64,000 nt of DNA from Paractinoplanes lichenicola (GTDB lineage Bacteria; Actinomycetota; Actinomycetes; Mycobacteriales; Micromonosporaceae): positions 62,001 to 126,000 of the forward strand of contig NZ_JAENHO010000001.1 of assembly GCF_016785085.1 (NCBI RefSeq), read 5' to 3'. The notes under the pieces were generated by a model, which worked only from the letters and a program-made list of their open reading frames with translations, ran no database searches and was not told the origin of the DNA. Below, piece after piece: positions 25,641 through 34,573 of this stretch. The translations under genes and the position numbers were made by a program. Within the stretch, counting starts at the first letter, position 1. Every line of letters begins with the position of its first letter.

Positions 25641-26594
25641 GTGATCGACTGGGCGGAGTTGCGGCACGCGTACGGCTCGGCGGAGGACGTCCCCGAGCAC
25701 CTGGCCGCCCTGCGGTCGCAGGACGAGGACGAACGGCGCGAGGCGTTCGGCGAGCTCTACGCGAGCATCACCCACCAGGGCAACCGCTACTCGGCGACCG
25801 CGGCAGCCGTCCCGCCCCTGCTCGAACTGATCGCCGACCCCAAGACCCAGGACCGCGATCTCCTGCTGCACTTGCTCGGCCTGATCGCGGTCGGCGACGA
25901 CGCGGCCTGGCTGCCCGGCCCCGTCGACCGGGCCCGGCTCGACCCCGACGAGGCGAAGGCCTACGACGCGGTCGGCGCGGGCCTGCCGGTGCTGTACGCG
26001 CTGACCACCGACCCGGAGCTGGCCGACTCGGCGGCGTACGTGATCGGCTGGTATCCGGGCCGCCCCGAGTCGGTGCCCGTGCTGGCCGCGGTGGACAGCC
26101 CGACCGCGGTCGTCGCGCTGGGGCTGCTCGGCGAGCGGCCGCCGACTGACGAACGGCCCCTGATGCGCTGGGCCGGGGCGGTCGCCCGGCGCGACCCTGG
26201 CGAGCTGCTGCCCTGGGCGTCGAGCGACCACGACATCGAGCCCACCATTCCCTATCTGCGAGGCGACATCGCGGGCCTGGCGCTGCTGTCCCTGACCGGC
26301 GAGCCCGCCCTGGACGCCGCCCTGGCCCGCCTGCGGCACGTCAGCGCCGAGCCCGCCCTGACGACGATCGGGGTCGCCCTGCGGGAGGTCTTCCCGCACG
26401 GCTCGATCCCCACCGGCACCCCGTACGGCGACCTCACCGAACCGCAGCAACGAGTCGTACGGGCCCTGGCCGAGACGCCGGAGGCCTGGCTCTACGACGG
26501 CGCCGAATACGTGAACGTCAGCCTGCTCGTCTCGGACTACGGGCTTCCGCACGGCCGCGCCCGCCTGACCGCCTACGCCGCCCGAAGGAGCTAG
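25641..26594 (+). CDS. HEAT-repeat-like protein
   Basis: A 317-residue, all-helical protein with repeated helix pairs (HLAALRSQDEDERREAFGEL, AVPPLLELIADP, DLLLHLLGLIAVG, AVVALGLLGER). This pattern matches HEAT/armadillo-like proteins common in actinomycetes, some of which are immunity or scaffold proteins. No catalytic motif is seen. GTG 25641 is 6 nt after a CATGAT box (25629-25634), so translation is probably leaderless. The downstream epimerase gene starts 3 nt after its stop region with its own AAGGAG. Confidence 0.7.
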   Translation: MIDWAELRHAYGSAEDVPEHLAALRSQDEDERREAFGELYASITHQGNRYSATAAAVPPLLELIADPKTQDRDLLLHLLGLIAVGDDAAWLPGPVDRARLDPDEAKAYDAVGAGLPVLYALTTDPELADSAAYVIGWYPGRPESVPVLAAVDSPTAVVALGLLGERPPTDERPLMRWAGAVARRDPGELLPWASSDHDIEPTIPYLRGDIAGLALLSLTGEPALDAALARLRHVSAEPALTTIGVALREVFPHGSIPTGTPYGDLTEPQQRVVRALAETPEAWLYDGAEYVNVSLLVSDYGLPHGRARLTAYAARRS

Positions 26595-26597
26595 GTT

Positions 26598-27602
26598 GTG
26601 ACACACCCCGAGGTCCGTACGGTCGATTACCACACCGGTGGGGAGCCGTTTCGTCTTGTGGTGCGGCCGCCGTTCCCGATCGAGGGCGCGACCGTGGCCG
26701 AGCGCCGGATGTTCGCGATCGGCGACCCGCGGGTCGACGGGCTGCGCCGGATGCTCTGCCTCGAGCCGCGCGGGCACGCCGACATGTACGGCGGGTTCCT
26801 GACCCCGCCCGACGACGACGGCGCGCTGCTCGGGGTGCTGTTCTGGCACAAGGACGGCTTCTCGACCGCCTGCGGCCACGGCACCATCGCGCTCGGCGCC
26901 TGGGCCGTCGAGTCCGGGCTGGTGCCGCCCGACCCGTCCGGCGTGACCCAGGTCGTCATCGACGTGCCGTCCGGTCGCGTACGGGCTCGGGTCCACCAGG
27001 ATGGCGTCGACTTCGTCAGCGTGCCCAGCTATCCGATCGCCCGCGGCGTCGCCGTGCCGACCTCCCGTGGCGAGGTCACGGCCGACATCGCGTACGGGGG
27101 TGCGATCTATGCCCACGTGCCGGCGGCGGCGGTCGGGCTGACCGTGGAGCCGGCCGCGATCGACCAGCTGATCGCGATCGGCCGCGAGATCAAGTGGGCG
27201 CTCGACGACAGCGCGCTGGCCCGCCACCCCGACGACGACCGGCTGAGCGGCATCTATGGCACGATCCTGTACGACGACCTGGGGCAGGACGCCGACGGCA
27301 ACCCGCACCAGCGCAACGTCACGATCTTCGCCGACGGGGAGGTCGACCGCTCGCCGTGCGGGTCGGGCACGGCGTCGCGGGTGGCCTTGCTCAGCGCCAC
27401 CGGGCAGCTGCGCGACAACCAGCAACTCGTCCACGACTCGATCGTCGGCTCCCGCTTCCACGCCCGCGTCGAGCAGCACGTGACCGTGGCCGGCCGCGAC
27501 GCGGTGATTCCGGTGGTCACGGGCACGGCCCACAAGACGGGCGAGCACCTGTTCGTGGTCGACCCGGCCGACCCTCTTTTCCCAGGATTCGTGCTCCGCT
27601 GA
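26598..27602 (+). CDS. proline racemase / 4-hydroxyproline 2-epimerase family enzyme
   Basis: A 334-residue enzyme of the proline racemase superfamily. Both catalytic cysteines are present: one in STACGHGT (about residue 94) and one in DRSPCGSGT (about 254). Two cysteines indicate a racemase or epimerase rather than the Thr/Cys dehydratase subtype. Residues HTGGEP and MYGGF are also typical. It probably epimerises hydroxyproline or proline. AAGGAG lies about 8 nt before GTG 26598. The Rieske oxygenase that follows after 45 bp supports catabolism of proline betaine or hydroxyproline betaine, as inference. Confidence 0.88.
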   Translation: MTHPEVRTVDYHTGGEPFRLVVRPPFPIEGATVAERRMFAIGDPRVDGLRRMLCLEPRGHADMYGGFLTPPDDDGALLGVLFWHKDGFSTACGHGTIALGAWAVESGLVPPDPSGVTQVVIDVPSGRVRARVHQDGVDFVSVPSYPIARGVAVPTSRGEVTADIAYGGAIYAHVPAAAVGLTVEPAAIDQLIAIGREIKWALDDSALARHPDDDRLSGIYGTILYDDLGQDADGNPHQRNVTIFADGEVDRSPCGSGTASRVALLSATGQLRDNQQLVHDSIVGSRFHARVEQHVTVAGRDAVIPVVTGTAHKTGEHLFVVDPADPLFPGFVLR

Positions 27603-27610
27603 CCATTGTC

Positions 27611-27639
27611 TTGCTGCCCCCGTACGTCGCATTTAGCGT
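27611..27639 (+). promoter_or_regulatory. leaderless promoter of the Rieske oxygenase gene
   Basis: The -35 TTGCTG (27611-27616), a 17-bp spacer and the -10 TAGCGT (27634-27639) are followed after 8 nt by the ATG at 27648. The block CGCATTTAGCGTCC (27628-27641) matches 10952-10965 at 13 of 14 bases. Confidence 0.6.
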
Positions 27640-27647
27640 CCGGGGGC

Positions 27648-28787
27648 ATGACGGTGAGCGAGCGGGACGTGAAGGAGATCGGGTCCGGGTACGACCCCGA
27701 CCCGGCGCTGTCGATGTCGTTGCGCGCGGCGGCCTACACCGAGCCGAAATGGCACGACCTGGATGTGCGGGCGGTTCTCGGGCGTACGTGGCAATGGGTT
27801 TGTCACGTCGAGAAGCTGCGCGCGCCCGGCAGTTATGTGGCCGCGACGGTGGCGGGAATGCCGGTCGCGGTGGTGCGGGACCGGGCGGGCGAACTGCGCG
27901 CGTTCTACAACGTCTGCAAGCATCGGGCGCACGAATTGCTCTCCGGCGCGGGCGTGACCGGCACGATCGTCTGCCCCTATCACGCCTGGGTCTACGACCT
28001 GGACGGCTCGCTGCGCAACGCCAGGCACACCGCGAGCATGCCGGGTTTCGACCGGGCGGCGATCTGCCTCGACCGGATCGGCGTCGAGGAGTTCGGCGGA
28101 TTCGTCTACGTCAATCTCGATCCCGTGGCCGAGCCTTTACGTGAGCAGGCACCTGATCTGGCCGAGGACATCGCGCGTTGGGCTCCCGACGTGGCCGGGC
28201 TGACGTTCGCGAAACGGCTCACGTACGACATCGGGTCGAACTGGAAGAACGTCGTCGACAATTTCCTGGAGTGCTACCACTGCCACATCGCGCACCGTGA
28301 GTTCGTGGCCCTGGTCGACATGGACACCTACGAGGTGCGCACCCACGGCATCTGGTCGAGTCATTTCGCCGAGGCCGGAAAGAGCGACACCTCCCCGTAC
28401 GACGTGTCGGGCGCATCGGTGACTCAGCACGCGGTGTGGTGGCTGTGGCCGAACACGTGCCTGCTGCGCTACCCGGGGCGCGGCAATTTCATGGTGCTGC
28501 AGATCCTGCCCGACGGCCCCGGCCGTACGAAGGAGACCTGGGATTTCTTCTTCGAGACGGACGAGCTGGAACCGGCCGAGATCGAGGCCGTGCGCTACAT
28601 CGACGACGTGCTGCAACAGCAGGACATCGCCATTGTGGAGAGCGTGCAACGGGGCATGACCACGCCCGCCTTCGAGCAGGGGCGGATCGTGTACGACCAG
28701 GGTTCCGGCCTGTCCGAGCACGGCGTGCACCACTTCCACGGGCTGGTGCTGCGGGCGTACGAGGAATTTGTGCTCAGCACCCGGTGA
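27648..28787 (+). CDS. Rieske non-heme iron oxygenase, alpha subunit
   Basis: A 379-residue oxygenase. The Rieske domain (about 45-150) has the ligands in CKHRAH and CPYHAW. The catalytic domain contains NFLECYHCHIAHREF, which provides the bridging acidic residue and the two mononuclear-iron histidines; the third, acidic ligand lies near YIDDVLQQQD (about 325). It resembles the single-component-type alpha subunits that demethylate quaternary amines such as stachydrine, carnitine or choline. No beta subunit, ferredoxin or reductase is adjacent; the fused reductase-ferredoxin gene at 10972 is a candidate partner. The epimerase just upstream suggests a proline-betaine-type substrate. Confidence 0.9.
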   Translation: MTVSERDVKEIGSGYDPDPALSMSLRAAAYTEPKWHDLDVRAVLGRTWQWVCHVEKLRAPGSYVAATVAGMPVAVVRDRAGELRAFYNVCKHRAHELLSGAGVTGTIVCPYHAWVYDLDGSLRNARHTASMPGFDRAAICLDRIGVEEFGGFVYVNLDPVAEPLREQAPDLAEDIARWAPDVAGLTFAKRLTYDIGSNWKNVVDNFLECYHCHIAHREFVALVDMDTYEVRTHGIWSSHFAEAGKSDTSPYDVSGASVTQHAVWWLWPNTCLLRYPGRGNFMVLQILPDGPGRTKETWDFFFETDELEPAEIEAVRYIDDVLQQQDIAIVESVQRGMTTPAFEQGRIVYDQGSGLSEHGVHHFHGLVLRAYEEFVLSTR

Positions 28788-28830
28788 GTCCGGGGCGCGG
28801 CGGGGATCCGTACGGGAAGGAGGTGTGGTT

Positions 28831-29763
28831 TTGACTCTGGAAGTGACGGGGCCGCTGCGGCGGGAATTGCTGGCGCACTGCTATCGGATGCTCGGCTCGG
28901 CGGCCGACGCGGAGGATGCGGCGCAGGAGACTTTGCTGCGGGCGTGGCGGGGATTCGACCGGTTCGAGGGGCGCTCGTCGGTGCGGACCTGGCTGCATCA
29001 GATCGCCACGAATGTGTGCCTGCGAGCGCTGGAGAAGCGGGTGCTGCCGGCCGCTCTGGGTGCGCCCGAGACGCATTGGGAACGGCCGGCGCGGGCGGCC
29101 GATCCGGAGACCCGCTGGCTCGGCCCGCTGCCGATCGACCCGGCCGAGGCGGCCGCGAACCGGCAGCAGGTGCGGCTGGCTTTCGTCGCCGCGCTGCAGC
29201 ATTTACCGGCCCGGCAACGCGCGGTTCTGCTGCTGCGCGACGTGGCCGACCTGCCCGCCGACGACGTCGGAAAAGCGCTGGGAATGACGACGATCGCGGT
29301 CAACGGCGCTTTGCTGCGGGCCCGCAAACGCATCGCCCGGGAGGCGCCCGATCCGGCCGGGATGAGCGAGCCGGACAGCGCCGTGATGCGCGCACAATTG
29401 CAGCGCTACGTCGAGGCGTTCGAGCACGCCGACGTCGGCGCGCTGCAGAATGTGCTGCGCGAGGACGTCACCCTGGAAATGCCGCCGCACGCCACGTGGT
29501 TCGCCGGCCGCGACCCGGTGCTGGGTTTCCTGGGCACTCACGTTCTGCGGTCACCGGGTCTGTTCACTGTCCGGCCCGTGTTTCCGCCGGCCAATGGCCA
29601 ACCCACCCTGGCCCTGTACGCCCATGGCCGGGCCCACGCCTTGCAGGTGCTCGACTTCGCCGCCGGCAGGGTGCGGCACATTCATATTTTCCTGCAGCCC
29701 TCGCTGTTCCCGCTTTTCAGGCAGCCGGTGATTCTCCACGCGGTGCCGGATCTCCCTAGCTGA
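28831..29763 (+). CDS. ECF sigma factor, SigG-like, with SnoaL-like C-terminus
   Basis: A 310-residue sigma-70 family protein. Region 2 holds CYRMLGSAADAEDAAQETLLRAW and region 4 holds LPARQRAVLLLRDVADLPADDVGKALG; an NTF2/SnoaL-like domain occupies about 200-310 (YVEAFEHADVGALQNVLREDV, MPPHATWFAGRD). Such C-terminal domains replace an anti-sigma factor and tune activity. The start is TTG 28831, since AAGGAGG (28817-28823) lies 7 nt upstream and other in-frame codons are too close. A second member of the same type is at 31028. Confidence 0.9.
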   Translation: MTLEVTGPLRRELLAHCYRMLGSAADAEDAAQETLLRAWRGFDRFEGRSSVRTWLHQIATNVCLRALEKRVLPAALGAPETHWERPARAADPETRWLGPLPIDPAEAAANRQQVRLAFVAALQHLPARQRAVLLLRDVADLPADDVGKALGMTTIAVNGALLRARKRIAREAPDPAGMSEPDSAVMRAQLQRYVEAFEHADVGALQNVLREDVTLEMPPHATWFAGRDPVLGFLGTHVLRSPGLFTVRPVFPPANGQPTLALYAHGRAHALQVLDFAAGRVRHIHIFLQPSLFPLFRQPVILHAVPDLPS

Positions 29764-29789
29764 ACGCACACGCTATGGAGGTTGCAGAA

Positions 29790-30443
29790 ATGTCCATTCA
29801 GTCTGTGGTGGTGGTCGGTGGCACCCGAGGCCTCGGGCTCGCTGTCGCGCAGGCCTTCCGCTCGTCCGGGGCCCGCGTGGTGACCGTGGCCCGCGGCGCG
29901 TCCGACGTCACCGGTGACGCGACCGACGAGACCCTGGCCGACAAGGTCCTCACCGAGCACCGCCCCGACCTGCTCGTGATCACGGCCGGGGCGGTGCCGC
30001 CGATGCATCCGCTCACCGAGCACACGTGGGAGTCGTTCTCGGCGAACTGGCATTCCGACGTACGGATCGCCTACACCTGGCTGCGTTCGGCGCTGCGCGT
30101 GCCCCTGCGGCCCGGCTCGCGCGTCGTCGTGTTCGGCAGCGCGGCCGAGCTGCACGGTTCCCCGCTGAGCGGCGGCTACGCCGGGGCCAAGGCCACCGTC
30201 CGCCTGATCACCCGCTACGCGGCGGCCGAGGGCGCGAACCTGGGCCTCACGATGACAACCGTCCTCCCCGTGATCACCCCCGGCACCACGATCGGCGACA
30301 CCGCGATTTCCTCGTACGGCCCGCGACCCGGCCCGACCCCGTCGGCGCTCGCCGCATCGGTCGTCTCGCTTGTCGCCGGAGACTTCATTACCGACGCCTA
30401 CGTGGCCGACCCCGAGGGCCGGCTACAGCCGCTGGTCCGCTGA
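29790..30443 (+). CDS. short-chain dehydrogenase/reductase
   Basis: A 217-residue Rossmann-fold oxidoreductase. The cofactor motif is GGTRGLG (about residue 10). The catalytic region is GSAAELHGSPLSGGYAGAKA, in which Y and K of YxxxK are present (YAGAK) with an upstream serine. The protein is shorter than the usual 250 residues and lacks part of the substrate loop. GGAGG lies 8 nt before ATG 29790; an ATG at 29775 is too early. It follows the first sigma factor by 26 bp and overlaps the convergent DHFR-like gene by 21 bp. Confidence 0.85.
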   Translation: MSIQSVVVVGGTRGLGLAVAQAFRSSGARVVTVARGASDVTGDATDETLADKVLTEHRPDLLVITAGAVPPMHPLTEHTWESFSANWHSDVRIAYTWLRSALRVPLRPGSRVVVFGSAAELHGSPLSGGYAGAKATVRLITRYAAAEGANLGLTMTTVLPVITPGTTIGDTAISSYGPRPGPTPSALAASVVSLVAGDFITDAYVADPEGRLQPLVR

Positions 30444-30950
30444 TTCGCGGCGCAACACAGTCAGCACCGCCGCACCGACCAGCTCGGTTGCGGTGAACCG
30501 GTAGTCGCCGATCGGCAGCCGGTCACCGCCGCCGGCCACGGCGGGAAAGGTCAGCAGGCGATACTCGTCGACCAGCCCCGCCGTGGCCAGCGCCCGCACG
30601 AGGCTCGTGCTGCCGATCACGACCACGTCCCGCTCCTCCTCGGCGGCCCAGACGAGCGGGTCGCCCTCGATGGCGGCCGAGTTCTCCCAGGCCGTCGCGT
30701 CGATGCCCGTACGGGTGGCCACGCGCTTCGGCACGGAGTTCATCACTTTCGCGTAGTCGCTGTCGCGGCCCGGCCACAGCCGCGAGAACTGCTCCCACGT
30801 ACGCCGCCCGTACAGCTGAACGCCTTTGGTCATCCGCTCGCCGAGCCGGAACTTGTCGTCGGTGACCGGCCCGTACTTGAACGCCCAGTCCTGCGGGCCG
30901 GAGACGACGCCGTCGAGCGTGACGAACTGGATGACGATGATGTCGCCCAT
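30423..30950 (-). CDS. dihydrofolate reductase-family (RibD C-terminal-like) protein
   Basis: A 175-residue protein of the RibD_C/DHFR-like family: N-terminal QFVTLDGVVSGPQDW, LYGRRTWEQF and the VVIGSTSLVRAL strand-helix match the fold that binds NADPH. These proteins are usually stand-alone reductases with unknown substrate. A GGAG lies upstream of ATG 30950. Another paralogue is at 35672. Confidence 0.85.
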   Translation of the reverse strand: MGDIIVIQFVTLDGVVSGPQDWAFKYGPVTDDKFRLGERMTKGVQLYGRRTWEQFSRLWPGRDSDYAKVMNSVPKRVATRTGIDATAWENSAAIEGDPLVWAAEEERDVVVIGSTSLVRALATAGLVDEYRLLTFPAVAGGGDRLPIGDYRFTATELVGAAVLTVLRRESADQRL

Positions 30951-31027
30951 GGTGGGCTCCCCTCTGATCGTTGACACCCCCACATACCGGCGCCCGGCCC
31001 GGAACTCATCGGCATAGGCTCGCGACC

Positions 31028-31942
31028 ATGGACGCGTGGGACGAGCTCTACCGGGCCGACGTGCTCGCCCTCTGCTACCGCATGCTCGGGTCCTTCGAGG
31101 AGGCCGAGGATTTGACGCAGGAGACGTTCCTGCGGGCCTGGCGGGCGCACGACCGCTACGACCCGGCCCGCGCTTCGGTGCGCACGTGGCTGCACCGCAT
31201 CGCGACCAACGCCTGCCTGACTTTCCTCGAGGGCCGCAGCCGGCGCGCCCTGCCCAGCGGCCTCGGCGCCGCCGGCGACGACCCTTACGCGCCGCTGACA
31301 CCTCGCCCGGACATCCCGTGGTTGCAGCCGTTCCCTGACGATCCGGCGGCCACCGTCGAGCAGCGCGCCGGTCTCCGCCTGGCCTTCGTCGCCGCCCTGC
31401 AACTGCTGCCCGCCCGCCAGCGGGCCGCCCTGGTGCTGCGCGAGGTTCTGCAGCTGCCCGCGGCCGAGGTGGCTTCCGTGCTCGACACCAGCGTTGCCTC
31501 GGTCAACAGCAGCCTGCAACGGGCCCGAGCCACCCTGCACTCCTCGGGCCTCGCCCTCGACGACCTGCGCGAGCCCGAGTCGCCCGATGATCGAGCCGTC
31601 ATCGAGCGTTACGTGAAAGCCTTCGAGGCGGCCGACGTTCCCGCCCTGACCCGCCTGCTGGCCGAGGACGTCGTGCTGGAGATGCCGCCGGTCGCGCTGT
31701 GGCTGTCCGGCCGAGACCACTACCGTACGTTCCTCTCGCGGGTCTTCGCCCTGCGTGGCACCGGCTGGCGGATGCGCCCGGTGGCTGCCAACGGCACTAC
31801 GGCGTTGGCGGCCTACGTTCCCCAGGCGCATTCACTACAGGTATTCACGGTGTCGGACGGCCTGATCCGCCGCTGCGCGACCTTCGCCGACCCGTCACTC
31901 TTCCCCCGGTTCGGCCTGCCCGACTCTCAGAAGAACAACTGA
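31028..31942 (+). CDS. ECF sigma factor, SigG-like, with SnoaL-like C-terminus
   Basis: A 304-residue paralogue of the sigma factor at 28831. Region 2 (CYRMLGSFEEAEDLTQETFLRAW), region 4 (LPARQRAALVLREVLQLPAAEVASVL) and a C-terminal SnoaL-like domain (YVKAFEAADVPALTRLLAEDV) are clear. ATG 31028 follows a TAGGCT -10 box (31015-31020) by 7 nt, indicating a leaderless message. No anti-sigma gene is adjacent, as is usual for this group. Confidence 0.9.
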   Translation: MDAWDELYRADVLALCYRMLGSFEEAEDLTQETFLRAWRAHDRYDPARASVRTWLHRIATNACLTFLEGRSRRALPSGLGAAGDDPYAPLTPRPDIPWLQPFPDDPAATVEQRAGLRLAFVAALQLLPARQRAALVLREVLQLPAAEVASVLDTSVASVNSSLQRARATLHSSGLALDDLREPESPDDRAVIERYVKAFEAADVPALTRLLAEDVVLEMPPVALWLSGRDHYRTFLSRVFALRGTGWRMRPVAANGTTALAAYVPQAHSLQVFTVSDGLIRRCATFADPSLFPRFGLPDSQKNN

Positions 31943-32211
31943 TTCTCGGTCTGGCCGCAGCTCCACACCTGAAGCCTCGTCCCGTTCCGGATGCCCCAGT
32001 CCGGTACCGCCCGGGCGCCAATTCTGGCCCGGTCCGCCGTTGCAGGTCCACTACGTATTTCTTCCCCCGTGATCGATTGCTGCAGCGCAGAATTGGCGTG
32101 GACCGCAAGCTGACAAGCCCTGCCAACTCGCCACCGGTCGAATCAACGACGGTGGGAGTACCTTTTCTAGTGGCACAGAAAAGGGCTCATCAGGGGTGCC
32201 ACAATGCCCGA

Positions 32212-32625
32212 GTGGTCCATGATCCAACTCCCGCGGCGCTGACCGCTCTGGCCGAAGTCGTATACGTGACTCTGCCCGACGACCCGGCCTGGCTCCTGGC
32301 AGTCCAATTCGGGTTCGCCGAGGGATGCCTCCAGATCGAAGTCGACCCGGGCACCGACACGATCGAGGTCTCCTTCGATCCGTCACGCCCGCCGCCGCTT
32401 CGCCACTGGGGTTCGGCCGTCATGCCACGGCAGATGAACCAGCACTATGGCGGCCTGGTGGGTCAGGACGCTTCCTGGTGGTGGATACTCCGCAACCAGC
32501 AGCAGTACGAGGACGCCTTCCAGATCGAACTCAGCACCTCGGCGTCGATGACGACAACACTGCAATACCTCGCCATGGCCTCACGCCTCTACCTCCGCCA
32601 CGTCAAAGAAGCACCGATGCCGTAG
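32212..32625 (+). CDS. small hypothetical protein
   Basis: A 137-residue protein with a mixed alpha/beta pattern (LAVQFGFAEGCLQIEVDPGTDTIEVSF cut into strands) and several Trp residues (WWWILRN). It resembles small actinobacterial proteins of unknown function; no catalytic motif is seen. GTG 32212 is 6 nt after a CACAAT box; GTG 32170 is an alternative start. The 268-bp gap upstream (31943-32211) shows no gene or RNA. Confidence 0.6.
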   Translation: MVHDPTPAALTALAEVVYVTLPDDPAWLLAVQFGFAEGCLQIEVDPGTDTIEVSFDPSRPPPLRHWGSAVMPRQMNQHYGGLVGQDASWWWILRNQQQYEDAFQIELSTSASMTTTLQYLAMASRLYLRHVKEAPMP

Positions 32626-32636
32626 TTTCGACCGTG

Positions 32637-33107
32637 ATGGCCGCCCCACTTATTTTCGTGGATGTCGATGGCACGCTGATCCCCTTCAAGGCCAGACACC
32701 TGCAAGGCGTACCGGCCGAGTTGGGCAATCCGTTGCTCGAGCGACTCGACCCGCAGGACGGGCCGAGGCTGCTGGCGCTGGGCGGTCACCTCGTCTGGGC
32801 CACCACGTGGATGGCGGACGCCAACGAAACCCTCGCGCCCCGCCTGGGCCTGCCTCCCCTGCCGGTCGTCGAATGGCCGGACGAGGACGGCGACGGCCGC
32901 CTGCACTGGAAGACGGTGTTCCTGACCAGGTACGCGGCCGGCCGCCCGTTCGTCTGGCTCGACGACGAGATCACGGCCGCCGACCGGCGCTGGGTCGCCG
33001 ACCATTACCCAAGCCCGGCGCTGCTGCACAGGGTGGAACCGTCGGCCGGGCTGACCGAGGCCGACTGCACCGCCGTGAGCCGCTGGATCGGGGCACTGCC
33101 AGACTGA
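32637..33107 (+). CDS. HAD-like hydrolase
   Basis: A 156-residue HAD-superfamily protein. Motif I is FVDVDGTLIP (nucleophile D near residue 9), motif II is probably WATTWM, and motif III/IV is FVWLDDEIT with the two acidic residues. The short length and lack of a cap domain match the actinobacterial HAD phosphatase group sometimes linked to RNA repair. ATG 32637 follows a TAGTTT box (32623-32628) by 8 nt. Confidence 0.8.
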   Translation: MAAPLIFVDVDGTLIPFKARHLQGVPAELGNPLLERLDPQDGPRLLALGGHLVWATTWMADANETLAPRLGLPPLPVVEWPDEDGDGRLHWKTVFLTRYAAGRPFVWLDDEITAADRRWVADHYPSPALLHRVEPSAGLTEADCTAVSRWIGALPD

Positions 33108-33111
33108 CACC

Positions 33112-33762
33112 GTGGACATTCAGGTAGTTGAAGGCGACCTCGTCGAGGTGCCGACGGCCGACGTCACGGGCATGGACCGGCGAGCGTTCGGCGAGTTCGT
33201 GGGGCCGCAAGGCGAACTGGCCTCGTACGCGTTCGGCTGGACCACCGGTGCGGACTCGCACGTGGCCCGGTTGTCGGTCGGGATCGGCGCCGGCAATCCT
33301 GGCGGGGGCACGTTCCACGCCGTCATCTTCGTCAACGACGACGGTCACGCGTTCTCGCTGGTCGACGAGCCGTTCGAGCGGGTGCCGGAGGGCGGGCCCG
33401 ACCTCACCGCCGACCAGGCTCGTGCCCACGAGGACCTGCCGTTCGTCTGGTGGGTCACCGACCACGTCATGGAGCACGACCGGCGGGCCTGGTGGATGCG
33501 GCACTGGCTGCTGGGCACCACTTGCATCCAGACCCACCAGGTCTTCGAGCATGACGAGCCCGTGCTCCTGGTCAGCCACGACGCCGACGACGGGGTCTGG
33601 CAGCTGGTCGGCCCCTCGGACGCGGACGCCGCCACCGGCAAGCTCGGCCACCTGCACCACGCCGTCGACGAGGACCCCACGCTCATCGACGTCCTCGACC
33701 TGCCCCCGGGCCGGAGCGCCACCCGAACCGCCCTCGGAAAGCCCTGGACCGGCCGCCTCTGA
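33112..33762 (+). CDS. hypothetical protein, two-domain
   Basis: A 216-residue cytoplasmic protein without recognised catalytic motif. The C-terminal 60 residues (VWQLVGPSD, LGHLHHAVDEDPTLIDVLDLP) match a pattern seen in actinobacterial proteins of immunity-like type. GTG 33112 is used; it lies 4 nt after the preceding HAD gene, so the two are probably cotranscribed. Confidence 0.65.
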   Translation: MDIQVVEGDLVEVPTADVTGMDRRAFGEFVGPQGELASYAFGWTTGADSHVARLSVGIGAGNPGGGTFHAVIFVNDDGHAFSLVDEPFERVPEGGPDLTADQARAHEDLPFVWWVTDHVMEHDRRAWWMRHWLLGTTCIQTHQVFEHDEPVLLVSHDADDGVWQLVGPSDADAATGKLGHLHHAVDEDPTLIDVLDLPPGRSATRTALGKPWTGRL

Positions 33763-33791
33763 GCGCCTTCGCTGTCGTAGTCTTGCACCTC

Positions 33792-34175
33792 ATGGGGACC
33801 CCCGCGCAGGACGTCGAGCAGTATCTGGCCGACCTCGAGCACCCGCTCAAGGAGGGCGTGCTGCTGCTCAGGGCCGCGATCCTGGCGTCCGATCTGCCCA
33901 TCACCGAACACATCAAGTGGAACGCTCCGAGCTTTCGTTACGAGGGCGAGGACAGGGTCACGTTCCGGCTCCAGCCTCGCGGAAAGCTCCAGCTGATATT
34001 CCACCGCGGCGCCAAGGTGCGTACGGACACGGCCGTCTTCGCCTTCGGGGACCCTTCCGGGCTGATGACGTGGCCGGCGCCCGATCGCGCCGTCATCGAC
34101 TTCCCGGATCTCGCCGCCGTCACCACCCACAGGGAGCAGGTCAGCGCGCTGGTCGACCGCTGGGTGCAGACCTGA
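33792..34175 (+). CDS. DUF1801 (YdhG-like) protein
   Basis: A 127-residue protein of the DUF1801 family: PLKEGVLLLRAAILASDLPI, EHIKWNAPSFRY and the following strands are typical. Family members are iron-chaperone-like (frataxin-like fold) but the function is not established. ATG 33792 follows TAGTCT (33778-33783) by 8 nt, indicating a leaderless message. Confidence 0.85.
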   Translation: MGTPAQDVEQYLADLEHPLKEGVLLLRAAILASDLPITEHIKWNAPSFRYEGEDRVTFRLQPRGKLQLIFHRGAKVRTDTAVFAFGDPSGLMTWPAPDRAVIDFPDLAAVTTHREQVSALVDRWVQT

Positions 34176-34183
34176 CGCGGCTC

Positions 34184-34549
34184 CTACTCCCCGAGCCAGG
34201 ACAGACCGGCAGCCGGCACCCGCGTCACGGCAGCCTCGCGGACCTGCCACGTCTCGGCGCCCTCACGTCCCTCCGCGGTCACCATGAACAGACCTCTCGG
34301 CCAGTCCAGGTCCTCGTCGACCGGCGTCATCCGGGCCAGTTCCTCGACGATGCCGTAGAGCCACGAGACCTCGCCCTGCCTGATGTCACCGCCGTAGAAG
34401 AGGTACAGCGTCCAGTTGAAGGGGGCCCGCGGGAACGCCCACCCACCCGCGTACAGGTCGTGCGGATGGCTCGTGATGATGCGCTCGGCCTCGTCGCGCT
34501 GCTCCCAGTCGATCTCGAGCCAGCCCCGCACCGACGCGTACATCCCCAT
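34184..34549 (-). CDS. small hypothetical protein
   Basis: A 121-residue protein beginning MGMYASVRGWLEIDWEQRDE, a start seen in a family of actinobacterial proteins of unknown function. No membrane segment or motif is seen. A TACGAT -10 box (plus-strand 34558-34563) lies 8 nt before ATG 34549, so it is probably leaderless. Confidence 0.7.
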   Translation of the reverse strand: MGMYASVRGWLEIDWEQRDEAERIITSHPHDLYAGGWAFPRAPFNWTLYLFYGGDIRQGEVSWLYGIVEELARMTPVDEDLDWPRGLFMVTAEGREGAETWQVREAAVTRVPAAGLSWLGE

Positions 34550-34573
34550 GACCGGGCATCGTATTGGCTGCCG

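Noticed and set aside
30961..31020. TTGACA at 30971-30976 considered as a -35 box for the sigma factor at 31028
   Set aside because: The distance to TAGGCT is far too long for a single promoter.
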